Translations under genes and position numbers: made by a program
Assembly: GCA_051875715.1 (NCBI GenBank)
Contig: JBJEHD010000021.1
Coordinates: 1-20,621 of the forward strand
Origin: DYCT01 sp051875715
GTDB lineage: Bacteria > Bacteroidota > Bacteroidia > Bacteroidales > Bacteroidaceae
Length of the DNA stretch: 20,621 bases
Direction of reading: 5' to 3'
In this document: positions 1 to 7,706 of the stretch, one piece after another
Layout: the number at the start of each line of letters is the position of its first letter
Numbering within the stretch: position 1 is the stretch's first letter
Notes under the pieces: generated by a model
Databases searched by the model: none
Told to the model about the DNA's origin: nothing
Seen by the model: only the letters and a program-made list of their open reading frames with translations

Positions 1-55
1 ACCTGTAACCGGCTGATCCGTAGTCAGCTACTCTATTCAGTTGAGCTACGCGACC
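1..55 (-). tRNA. tRNA-Arg (anticodon ACG), 3' part cut by window edge
   Basis: Read on the minus strand from 55, the sequence gives an acceptor 5' strand GGTCGCG, a D-arm with GCTC...GAGT, and an anticodon stem GCTGA/TCAGC around the loop CTACGGA, so the anticodon is ACG (Arg). The variable region and the start of the T-arm follow, then the window ends, so the T-loop and acceptor 3' strand are missing. A good Bacteroidetes-type promoter lies just upstream. Confidence 0.9.
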
Positions 56-77
56 ATTTTTTTCTTTTTGACGGGTG

Positions 78-108
78 CAAAGGTAGACATCTTTTTTGAA
101 TCCACAAG
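78..108 (-). promoter_or_regulatory. Bacteroidetes-type promoter of the tRNA-Arg gene
   Basis: On the minus strand the -7 box TACCTTTG (78-85) matches TAnnTTTG exactly. It lies 19 nt after CTTG (105-108), a one-mismatch -33 box. The expected transcription start is about 15 nt before the tRNA 5' end at 55. The pattern is the known primary sigma promoter of Bacteroidetes. Confidence 0.75.
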
Positions 109-134
109 GGTTTGGGGATATTTTTTTTAGAAAA

Positions 135-2465
135 TCATTCGACAAAGCGGAGATTGAACAACTGCCAGCCCAGTGTGATGCCGTAATTCCATGTCTTGGC
201 AGGGGCGCTGTAATGGTTGACATAGGCGCTGATGGCTCCGAATGGGAGACGGTAAACGACGGATAGTTCACCCATGTATTCAAATCTGGAGAAGGGGCGT
301 CCGTAGTAGGCCCTGCCCAGCGCGTTGCGATGAATGGGGAAGATGGGCAGGAAGCCGTACAATTCCGTTCGTATCTGCAGTGCGTTGCTGATGGTGTAGA
401 TAGGTTTGATGCCTGCGGCAAAGAACTGGTTAGCCCGGAAAGCTTCGTTGTAGGTATAGCGGCTGTGTGGGGTTGGGGCGAATTCTGCAGCCTGCAGCAT
501 GGTGGCCGTATAGTTTTCGGCAAAGTTGCGCGAAGAGTACAATGCCTCCAGGTGTATGCCCAATACAAAATGTGGTCGGATAGGTCGGTAGGTCTCTAAG
601 CGGTAGGAAAGTTGAAGCCAGGTGTGGTTTTGCACAAGTCGAGGCCTTCCGATGCTGTCCGTCCCAGCTTGGAAGCGTTCACGACTGGCGTAGATTTGTG
701 CGAGAAGTGTCTCGGACGACCCTTTGGTGGGGTGGTTGCGGCTGTCGAGCGTACTTCCTCCGAAGAATACCGATCCTCCATAAAGGAAATACCTACTGAG
801 ATCGAATCGTCCCTTGTTGTCGAAATTGACGATGCTGCCCTGGACGTAGCGGTCTTCTATCTGGGCCACTCCCAGGCTGAATTCTGCTTTCTTTTTTGAT
901 AGGAAGGGCAATGCCACTTTCAGTTTGGCAAATCGTTCGGTCTTTTTGGTGAATGCCGGTTTTTTGTGCGTGGCAAACAGGTTCTCCCGCTTGAAGTAGT
1001 CGAATTTCGAGGTGGAGGCGATGAAGCGGTAGGAGGTAGGGATTGAGGTCGGAAAGTCGATGCGGGCAGAGAACTGCAGGTTGTTGTACACTTTGCCCAG
1101 TTGTCCGTCGAACGTGAATTCCTTGGAGTAGTAGCGCAGGTCGTGATAGGACAAGCCGAAGTACACCTGGTTGGACATCGATGATGAGACGCTTCCTCCT
1201 AATCGAATGGAGAAGTTGTCTTCCATCTTGACGCGCAGACGCAGGTCGAAGGTGCCGTCGTCGGGACGGTAGACGGCGTGCGGGATGATTTCGGAGATGA
1301 CGTTGTCGGCCAGGAGTCGGAAGTAACTTTTTTTGAATGATTCGAACGAGAACACCTCTTCGGAATCGCCGTGCAGTTCGTGCTGTACATAACGGCTTTG
1401 CACGGGCGTGGTACCTTCTATTTCGACGTGGCGGAATTGCAGTTCTGGCAGTTCGCTTCGGAATATCAGCCGTCGCAGGCGGATGTTCTCCGGGTTCACG
1501 CGCCGATGGACACGTTGCCGGATGGTGTCCATCAGTTCCAGCGTGCGTTTGTAGCCCTGGTCGTGCAGTTCGCGCAAGCGGTCAAAGTCCATTAGCGACA
1601 CGTCTGTGTAGCGGAAGGTCATCAGCACGCCCAACGAGTCGTCCAGACTGTAGTCGGTTTTTTGCATGATCATGTTTTCCAGTTGCGAGATGATGTCCTT
1701 CTCGCTGGGCTTGCTGGGGTTTGAGGCAACAATGCTTCCGATGATGAAGTCTGGATGGAAATGGTCTCGCATGACATCGGTGGGGAAATTGTTGTAGATG
1801 CCGCCGTCGTATGTCAGCACGCTGTCTATCTCGATAGGTTTGAACATGATGGGGAAACTCATCGAAGCTCTTACCGCATCTCCCAGATCGCCGCGTTGCA
1901 TGATGAGTTGCCTTTTGTTGTAGACGTCGGAGGCCACGCAGCGGAATGGAACGAACAACCGGTCGAAATCGCCTTGACAGGCCGCTGTGGCTGGGGCGTA
2001 CAGTTCAAGAAAGGCCAAGTTCATCTGGATGGGGTCGACCACGCTGGTGGGCAGCAGTTGAGGCTTGCTTTCCTTCAGATTTTTGAAATTCAGTTTGAGG
2101 TTGACAAACTCCGGGGTGGGTTCATTCTTTTTGAAATAGTAGATGTATTTTTCGTCTATCTGTGCCGTATACCATCGGCGGAATTCGTCGGAAGTGAGCA
2201 GTTGTTCCATCTCGTCGGGCGAGTAGCCCATGGCGTAGAGCGAGCCGATGATGGCTCCCATGGATGTGCCGGCGATGTAGTCGATGGGGATGCTGTTCTC
2301 TTCGAGTGCACGGATGATGCCGATGTGTGTCAGTCCTTTTGCCCCACCGCCACTCAGCACCAAACCGACACTTTGTGCACCGACCATTCCGTATACACAC
2401 GTCAGAAACAACCATAAGGCCAGCCGTCGGCCGATAGAATGAATGTTGCACATCATTATCTTCAT
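135..2465 (-). CDS. Patatin-like phospholipase with C-terminal outer-membrane barrel
   Basis: A predicted outer-membrane (phospho)lipase of 776 aa. A signal peptide ends near residue 31 (VYGMVGAQ). The patatin domain (about 33-310) has the oxyanion motif GGGAKG (39-44), nucleophile motif GTSMG with Ser68, and catalytic DGG with Asp220, so the Ser-Asp dyad is intact. A POTRA-like stretch (about 335-410) precedes a C-terminal surface-antigen-type barrel that runs to the end (LGWQLFNLRFVE). This layout matches the PlpD/RssA-like patatin-barrel proteins of Bacteroidetes; the substrate is not visible. An in-frame TTG at 2468 precedes the chosen ATG. A perfect -7 box at 2480-2487 leaves under 10 nt of leader, so the ATGs at 2456 or 2453 are also possible starts. 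The gene is probably monocistronic. Confidence 0.9.
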   Translation of the reverse strand: MKIMMCNIHSIGRRLALWLFLTCVYGMVGAQSVGLVLSGGGAKGLTHIGIIRALEENSIPIDYIAGTSMGAIIGSLYAMGYSPDEMEQLLTSDEFRRWYTAQIDEKYIYYFKKNEPTPEFVNLKLNFKNLKESKPQLLPTSVVDPIQMNLAFLELYAPATAACQGDFDRLFVPFRCVASDVYNKRQLIMQRGDLGDAVRASMSFPIMFKPIEIDSVLTYDGGIYNNFPTDVMRDHFHPDFIIGSIVASNPSKPSEKDIISQLENMIMQKTDYSLDDSLGVLMTFRYTDVSLMDFDRLRELHDQGYKRTLELMDTIRQRVHRRVNPENIRLRRLIFRSELPELQFRHVEIEGTTPVQSRYVQHELHGDSEEVFSFESFKKSYFRLLADNVISEIIPHAVYRPDDGTFDLRLRVKMEDNFSIRLGGSVSSSMSNQVYFGLSYHDLRYYSKEFTFDGQLGKVYNNLQFSARIDFPTSIPTSYRFIASTSKFDYFKRENLFATHKKPAFTKKTERFAKLKVALPFLSKKKAEFSLGVAQIEDRYVQGSIVNFDNKGRFDLSRYFLYGGSVFFGGSTLDSRNHPTKGSSETLLAQIYASRERFQAGTDSIGRPRLVQNHTWLQLSYRLETYRPIRPHFVLGIHLEALYSSRNFAENYTATMLQAAEFAPTPHSRYTYNEAFRANQFFAAGIKPIYTISNALQIRTELYGFLPIFPIHRNALGRAYYGRPFSRFEYMGELSVVYRLPFGAISAYVNHYSAPAKTWNYGITLGWQLFNLRFVE

Positions 2466-2479
2466 CAAGAGTGTTTTTG

Positions 2480-2512
2480 CAAAGATAATGCAAGCCTCGG
2501 CAAAAGAGCAAG
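2480..2512 (-). promoter_or_regulatory. Promoter of the patatin-barrel gene
   Basis: On the minus strand TATCTTTG (2480-2487) matches TAnnTTTG exactly. CTTG (2509-2512) lies 21 nt upstream as a one-mismatch -33 box. The -33 box lies in the loop of a 14-bp hairpin (2492-2539), which may affect promoter use or transcript structure. Confidence 0.65.
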
Positions 2513-2539
2513 TTTACTTGGTGTTTTTTGCCGAGGCTT
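2492..2539. repeat. 14-bp perfect inverted repeat with nested palindrome
   Basis: The arm 2492-2505 (AAGCCTCGGCAAAA) is the exact reverse complement of 2526-2539. The 20-nt loop contains a second palindrome, CAAGT-TT-ACTTG (2509-2520). It lies between htpG and the patatin gene and overlaps the patatin -33 box. No T-run follows on the minus strand, so it is not a standard intrinsic terminator. It could be a regulatory hairpin or part of a transcript 3' end. Confidence 0.6.
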
Positions 2540-2654
2540 TGTTTGTCTTATGTGAAGAGGACTCTTTGGCGGTGTCGTGCACCAATCCTCCCCAGGGGCT
2601 GCATGATGGAGGCCGCCTAAATACCAACTGCCCGTGCTGTTTCTTTACACCGAA

Positions 2655-2691
2655 GAGGCTGTGACAGAATGTGAAATTTTGTCACAGCCTC
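2655..2691 (-). terminator. Hairpin downstream of htpG, probable terminator
   Basis: The 12-nt arm 2655-2666 (GAGGCTGTGACA) pairs perfectly with 2680-2691, with a 13-nt AT-rich loop. It starts 55 nt after the htpG stop codon. No strong U-run follows, so termination is inferred from position and stem strength. Confidence 0.55.
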
Positions 2692-2745
2692 CAGGGTATA
2701 TCAGTATGGTACTCTCCTTCGTACGACAGTGTTTCCTGTCGGGGA

Positions 2746-4800
2746 TCAGATGAGTTCGATGCTGCGTTGAACGAAGCGGTTCAGGGCTTCGCCGCTCAGC
2801 ATGTGGTTTTGCAGCAGGGCCAGGTCTACCAGTTGACGGACAATCTTGTTTTGTCCGGCATATTCGCTCAGGATGTTCTTCTTGCGATTTTCGCAGTCAT
2901 CCATCTGGTTGCGGAGCGAGGTCAGTTCGTCCTTCTCGGCAGTGGGGATTTCGTCCGATTTCTTTCCCTGATGCGCTTTCTCCAATTCGTCGTGTCGGGC
3001 CGTCAGGCGTCCCAGTTCCTCCTCGATTGGAGCCAGCGAGGCTTCGCAGGCTTGCTGTTCGTCATCCAGCACTTGTTTTACCAACCGGTGGTCTGTGTTG
3101 ACTACCAGGTTGAACATGTCGGGCATTTCGCCATAGAAACTCATGCCCGCCTGCAGACCAGCCATCTCTTTCATACGGCGCATGTATTCGCCTTGTGTGA
3201 TGAGCAGCGGTGCGCCCGATTCTCCAAGCGACTGTGCCGATACCTGGAATTCGGTCTTTTCCATCGTGGGCAGTTGGCTGCGGAATACGGTGGTCAGCGC
3301 CTCCTGTTTGTCGGTAGGCAAAGAGGTCTGTGAGGCATCATCGGCTTTTTGGATCAAGCGGTCGATGGTGTCGCTGTCCACGCGGGTGAAGCGTGCCTTC
3401 TCCAGTTTCTGTTCCAACAAGCCTACCAAGGGCACGTCCAGTTGTCCGTCCATCAAGAGCACGTTGTAGCCCTTGTTCTGGGCGGCGGCGATGTAGGCGT
3501 ACTGTCCGTCGGTGTGGTTGGCATAGAGGTAGATCAGATTGCCGTCCTTGTCCGTTTGCGATTCCTTAATCAGAGTCTGGTATTCTTCGTACGTGTAGTA
3601 GTGGGCATCGGTGTCCTTCAGCAATGCAAACTTGTTGGCTTTGTCGTAGAAAGCCTCTTCGGTCAGCATGCCGTAGTGGATGAAGAGTTTGACATCGTCC
3701 CATTTCGACTCGAAATCTTTGCGGTCGGTCTTGAAGAGGTGTTGCAGCCGGTCGGCTACCTTTTTCGAGATGTAGGACGAGATTTTCTTCACGTTTGCAT
3801 CGCTTTGGAGGTAGGAGCGCGACACGTTCAGCGGGATGTCCGGCGAGTCGATGACACCGTGGAGCAGTGTCAGGAAGTCGGGCACGATGCCTTCTACCGA
3901 GTCGGTGACGTACACCTGGTTGCAATAGAGTTGGATTTTGTTCTTATGCAGGTCGATGTTGCTCTTGATTTTGGGGAAGTAAAGGATGCCGGTGAGGTGG
4001 AAGGGGTAGTCCACGTTCAGATGAATCCAAAAGAGGGGATCGTCGGCCATCGGGTAGAGCGTGTGGTAGAACGAGATGTATTCCTCGTCTTTGATTTCGC
4101 TCGGAGTGCGGGTCCAGAGCGGAGCCACGTCGTTGACCACCAGGTCCTCGTCCGTTTCTACCTGCTTGCCATCCTTCCATTCGGTCTTTTTGCCGAATAC
4201 GACGGGGACGGGCAGGAAGCGGCAGTATTTCGACAACAAGGTCGAGATGCGTTCCTTGGCCAGGAATTCTTTCGAGTCGTCGTCGATGTAGAGCACAATG
4301 TCGGTACCCCGGTCGGCTTTTTCGGTCGGTTCCATGGTGAACTCGGGGCTGCCGTCGCAGGTCCATTTCACGGGTTGTGCGTCATCGCGATACGAGCGTG
4401 TCACGATTTCCACTTTCTTGGCTACCATGAAGGCGGAGTAGAAGCCCAATCCGAAGTGGCCGATGATGGCATTGGTGTCGTTTTTGTATTTCTCCAGGAA
4501 GTCCGTGGCTCCGGAGAGGGCTATTTGGTTGATGTATTTGTCGATTTCCTCGGCAGTCAGTCCTACGCCACGGTCGGAAATGGTCAGTGTCCCTTCGCCC
4601 AGCGACACGCGTACGGCAAGGTCGCCCATTTCACCTTTGAACTCGCCGACCGAAGCCAGCGTTTTTAGTTTTTGCGTGGCGTCGACAGCGTTCGACACCA
4701 GTTCGCGCAGAAAGATTTCATGATCGCTATACAAGAATTTCTTGATGACGGGGAAGATGTTTTCTGTTGTTACCCCGATGTTTCCTTTTTGCATTTCCAT
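2746..4800 (-). CDS. htpG: Molecular chaperone HtpG (Hsp90 family)
   Basis: Cytosolic ATP-dependent Hsp90 chaperone, 684 aa. The N-terminal GHKL ATPase domain is complete: the catalytic Glu33 and Asn37 lie in LRELVSNAVDA, the ATP-contacting Asp76 in SDRGVG, and the lid and glycine motif GHFGLGF at 114-120. A middle domain follows, with the conserved stretch NVSRSYLQSD. The C-terminal region contains a highly charged, probably coiled-coil segment (EELGRLTARHDELEK) before the dimerisation end. The first ATG (4798-4800) is used; an ATG two codons later is equally plausible. It lies 103 nt downstream of clpC, behind a strong terminator, so it should have its own promoter, yet no TAnnTTTG box is visible in the short gap. 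A hairpin follows the gene. Confidence 0.97.
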   Translation of the reverse strand: MEMQKGNIGVTTENIFPVIKKFLYSDHEIFLRELVSNAVDATQKLKTLASVGEFKGEMGDLAVRVSLGEGTLTISDRGVGLTAEEIDKYINQIALSGATDFLEKYKNDTNAIIGHFGLGFYSAFMVAKKVEIVTRSYRDDAQPVKWTCDGSPEFTMEPTEKADRGTDIVLYIDDDSKEFLAKERISTLLSKYCRFLPVPVVFGKKTEWKDGKQVETDEDLVVNDVAPLWTRTPSEIKDEEYISFYHTLYPMADDPLFWIHLNVDYPFHLTGILYFPKIKSNIDLHKNKIQLYCNQVYVTDSVEGIVPDFLTLLHGVIDSPDIPLNVSRSYLQSDANVKKISSYISKKVADRLQHLFKTDRKDFESKWDDVKLFIHYGMLTEEAFYDKANKFALLKDTDAHYYTYEEYQTLIKESQTDKDGNLIYLYANHTDGQYAYIAAAQNKGYNVLLMDGQLDVPLVGLLEQKLEKARFTRVDSDTIDRLIQKADDASQTSLPTDKQEALTTVFRSQLPTMEKTEFQVSAQSLGESGAPLLITQGEYMRRMKEMAGLQAGMSFYGEMPDMFNLVVNTDHRLVKQVLDDEQQACEASLAPIEEELGRLTARHDELEKAHQGKKSDEIPTAEKDELTSLRNQMDDCENRKKNILSEYAGQNKIVRQLVDLALLQNHMLSGEALNRFVQRSIELI

Positions 4801-4841
4801 ATTCTATGAATCTGATGTTTTCGTTTTGGCCGGACAGGGAC

Positions 4842-4873
4842 AAAAAAAATGCCAGACGCTCGGCATCTGACAT
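4842..4873 (-). terminator. Intrinsic terminator of clpC
   Basis: On the minus strand an 11-bp stem (4863-4873 with 4849-4859; nine Watson-Crick pairs and two G-U pairs) with a 3-nt loop CGA is followed at once by eight T residues (RNA U-run, plus-strand A-run 4842-4849). It begins about 30 nt after the clpC stop. Confidence 0.9.
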
Positions 4874-4903
4874 TTTGTCGGGTTCCCGGCACAAGTTGTC
4901 GGT

Positions 4904-7438
4904 CTATGCGTTTTCTTCCTGCCGTATCACCCGTACCTGTTCGGCGTTGTCGGTGGAGCATTGGGCCACCAGTGTGTCGCCCGTCTGGAGTCCGCCGGCC
5001 AACAGCCGTTCGGCCATTGCGTTCTCCAGGTAGGTCTGTATGGCCCGTTTCAAGGGGCGTGCGCCGTAGCGTGCGTCGTATCCTTTCCGGGCCAGCAACT
5101 GGCGCACCTCATCGGATACGACCAGTTTGTAGCCGATGTCTTCTACACGTTTGCCGAGTGCTTTCAGTTCAATGTCCACCAGTTGGGCCACCGCTTCGGC
5201 CGACAGTGGGTCGAAACTGACGATTTCGTCGATGCGGTTGAGAAATTCCGGAGCGAAAGTCTTGTCCAATGCTTTTTGTATTACACTTCTCGACCGTGCC
5301 TGTTCGTCATCGGCTTGGTTGGGCATGGCAAAGCCGAGTCCTTTCCCGAATTCCTTCAGTTGGCGCGTGCCGACGTTCGACGTCATGATGATGACCGTAT
5401 TCTTAAAGTCGATGGTTCGTCCGTTGCTGTCGGTCAGCCGTCCTTCGTCCATCACCTGCAGCAACAGGTTGAACACGTCGGCGTGCGCCTTTTCGATTTC
5501 GTCGAGCAGGACGATGGAGTAGGGCTTCCGGTGCACTTTCTCCGTCAGTTGCCCGCCGTCCTCATACCCCACGTAGCCCGGAGGTGCGCCCACCAGACGC
5601 GACACGGCGTATTTCTCCATGTATTCGCTCATGTCCACCCGGACCAGTGCGTCGGTCGAGCCGAAGAGAAGCAAGGCCAGTTCCTTGGCCAGGAGTGTCT
5701 TGCCCACACCGGTCGGTCCCACGAAGAGGAACGAACCTATCGGCCGGTTGGGGTCTTTCAGCCCCACACGGCTGCGTTGGATGGCCTTGACCAATGTTTG
5801 GATGGCGTTCGGCTGGGCTATCACTTTGGCGTTCAGTTCGTCGGCCATGTGCAGCAGCCTTTCGCCTTCGTCTTCTCCCATGCGTTTGGCCGGCACGCCC
5901 GACGTCATCGACACCACCTGGGCCACTTCGTCTTCATCTACCACTTGCCGGCGGTCGTCCATCTGTTCCTCCCAGGCCCGTTTGTGTTGTTCCAGCAGGT
6001 TTTCCCGTTCCAGGATTTTATCGCGGCAGTTGGCGGCCAGTTTGTAGTTCTCGTTGCCCACCGCTTCGTTCTTTTGGGCGCGCAGTGTCTCTATTTCCTT
6101 TTCCAGTTCCTCTATCTCCTTGGGTACTTCGATATGGCCGATGTGTACGCGCGCCCCGGCTTCGTCCAAAGCGTCGATGGCCTTGTCCGGGAAGTTCCGG
6201 TCGGAAACGTATCGTCCGGTCAACCGTACGCAGGCCTCCAGTGCCGCTTCGGTGTAGCGTACGTGGTGGTGGTCTTCGTATCGGTCTTTGATGTTGTGCA
6301 GGATTTGCAGCGTTTCTTCCTCGGTGGTCGGTTCCACCAATACCTGCTGGAATCGCCGTTCCAGTGCGCCGTCCTTTTCGATGTGCTTGCGGAATTCGTC
6401 GAGGGTGGTCGCGCCGATGCACTGGATTTCGCCCCTTGCAAGGGCCGGTTTCAGCATGTTGGCGGCATCCATCGAGCCTGCGGCGGCTCCTGCGCCCACC
6501 AAGGTGTGTATCTCGTCGATAAACAAGATGATGTGTGGGTTTCGTTTCAGTTCTTCCAGGATGGAGCGGATACGCTCTTCAAACTGTCCGCGATATTTGG
6601 TGCCGGCCACTACGGCCGCCATGTCCAGGGCTACGATGCGTTTGCCGAACAGGCTGCGTGCCACCCTTCTTTGCATGATGCGCATGGCCAGTCCCTCCAC
6701 GATGGCCGATTTTCCCACGCCGGGTTCGCCTATCAGGATGGGATTGTTCTTTTTCCGTCGGCTGAGAATTTGTGCCAACCGTTCTATTTCTTTTTCACGG
6801 CCTACGATGGGGTCGAAGCGGCCTTCTTCCGCATATCGGGTCAGGTCCGTGCCGAAGTTGTCGAGCACGGGTGTGTCGCCCGTCGGCTTGTTCGTCCGGG
6901 CCGACTGGGTGTCTTGTCCGGCCGGACGTTCCGGACTGCGCGGCAGTTCGTCCTCGTCATCCTCGTCGTCGTCGGGAAGGCCCAGGCCCGAGTGCACGTC
7001 GGGGCGCAGGCCCGGCTGGTCCATCACCTTTTGGTAATAGATGCCATGTTCGGCCAGGACGGCGGCTCCACCGTTGTTCTTCTCGTGGAGGATGGCCAGG
7101 AGCAGGTGCTCGGTGTCCACGGTCTCCTGCTTGAAGAGTTTGGCCTCCAGCATGCACAGTTTCAGTATTTTGGTGGCTTCTTCCGTCATGCTTAGTTCGG
7201 CCGAATCGGCGGTTGTCGCTCCGGTGGCGTTCGTTTGGATGCGCACCTCCAGGGCCTGTTTGATGGCCGGCAGGTCGGCGTGTAGTTCCTTCAGGATGTC
7301 GATGGCCTTGCCTTCGCCTTCGCGCAATAGGCCCAGCAGCAGATGCTCGGGGCCTATGTGGTTGTTTTGCAGACGCATCGCTTCTTCCCTGCTGTAGGCA
7401 AGGACGTCCGTGACGCGCTGCGAGAACAAATGATTCAT
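4904..7438 (-). CDS. clpC: ATP-dependent Clp protease ATP-binding subunit, ClpC type
   Basis: Cytosolic AAA+ unfoldase of 844 aa, expected to feed substrates to ClpP. Two N-terminal Clp repeats (about 1-145) are followed by an acidic linker (156-165). The first AAA+ module has Walker A GEPGVGKS (237-244) and Walker B IILFIDE (303-309). A UVR-like middle segment (about 440-490, NENYKLAANCRDKILEREN) marks it as ClpC rather than ClpA or ClpB. The second module has Walker A GPTGVGKT (574-581), Walker B SIVLLDE (641-647), sensor-1 Asn688 and sensor-2 GAR (792-794). LGF at 701-703 is the likely ClpP-docking tripeptide. No clpP or mcsAB genes are adjacent. A perfect promoter box at 7598-7605 implies a leader of about 150 nt. 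It is transcribed divergently from gyrA. Confidence 0.96.
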   Translation of the reverse strand: MNHLFSQRVTDVLAYSREEAMRLQNNHIGPEHLLLGLLREGEGKAIDILKELHADLPAIKQALEVRIQTNATGATTADSAELSMTEEATKILKLCMLEAKLFKQETVDTEHLLLAILHEKNNGGAAVLAEHGIYYQKVMDQPGLRPDVHSGLGLPDDDEDDEDELPRSPERPAGQDTQSARTNKPTGDTPVLDNFGTDLTRYAEEGRFDPIVGREKEIERLAQILSRRKKNNPILIGEPGVGKSAIVEGLAMRIMQRRVARSLFGKRIVALDMAAVVAGTKYRGQFEERIRSILEELKRNPHIILFIDEIHTLVGAGAAAGSMDAANMLKPALARGEIQCIGATTLDEFRKHIEKDGALERRFQQVLVEPTTEEETLQILHNIKDRYEDHHHVRYTEAALEACVRLTGRYVSDRNFPDKAIDALDEAGARVHIGHIEVPKEIEELEKEIETLRAQKNEAVGNENYKLAANCRDKILERENLLEQHKRAWEEQMDDRRQVVDEDEVAQVVSMTSGVPAKRMGEDEGERLLHMADELNAKVIAQPNAIQTLVKAIQRSRVGLKDPNRPIGSFLFVGPTGVGKTLLAKELALLLFGSTDALVRVDMSEYMEKYAVSRLVGAPPGYVGYEDGGQLTEKVHRKPYSIVLLDEIEKAHADVFNLLLQVMDEGRLTDSNGRTIDFKNTVIIMTSNVGTRQLKEFGKGLGFAMPNQADDEQARSRSVIQKALDKTFAPEFLNRIDEIVSFDPLSAEAVAQLVDIELKALGKRVEDIGYKLVVSDEVRQLLARKGYDARYGARPLKRAIQTYLENAMAERLLAGGLQTGDTLVAQCSTDNAEQVRVIRQEENA

Positions 7439-7597
7439 AACCTAATCTCCGTCTATACTTATTTTATATATATCTATTTCGTTTTCGGGAATTCACCCCG
7501 CGTTTCTCGTATTGCTACAAATTACATGCCACAATTTCTCCCGTCGTCCTGGGTGTCTTTGGTGGATTTCGCCAGCCTTCTGTTTGGCAAACCCGTG

Positions 7598-7605
7598 CAA
7601 AGATA
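7598..7605 (-). promoter_or_regulatory. -7 box of the clpC promoter
   Basis: On the minus strand TATCTTTG matches TAnnTTTG exactly. The region 19 nt upstream is T-rich (ATTT) but has no clear TTTG. The start would lie near 7592, leaving a leader of about 150 nt before the clpC ATG at 7438. Confidence 0.6.
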
Positions 7606-7627
7606 AAACGCTTTTTCACACATAAAA

Positions 7628-7658
7628 TTTCGTATGTCCCGAAAAAGTCGTAATTTTA
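7628..7658 (+). promoter_or_regulatory. Candidate gyrA promoter
   Basis: TTTC (7628-7631), a 19-nt spacer and TAATTTTA (7651-7658) give one mismatch in each box of the Bacteroidetes consensus. The start would lie near 7665, about 40 nt before the gyrA ATG. It faces away from the clpC promoter 23 nt to its left. Confidence 0.5.
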
Positions 7659-7706
7659 CCCCGTTTTTTGAGACAGAAGTAATTGTATCACTAATTATCT
7701 TATTCA

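Noticed and set aside
2443..2664. 73-codon plus-strand frame across the htpG-patatin gap
   Set aside because: It runs through the patatin promoter and two hairpins, has no leader signal and no family resemblance.
4801..4841. Promoter of htpG
   Set aside because: No TAnnTTTG box or heat-shock inverted repeat could be seen in the short gap after the clpC terminator, so none is called.
4961..7195. Long open frame on the plus strand opposite clpC
   Set aside because: It is antisense to a fully conserved ClpC sequence. Composition is His/Gly/Phe/Val-heavy with no domain, as expected for the reverse frame of a GC-biased gene.
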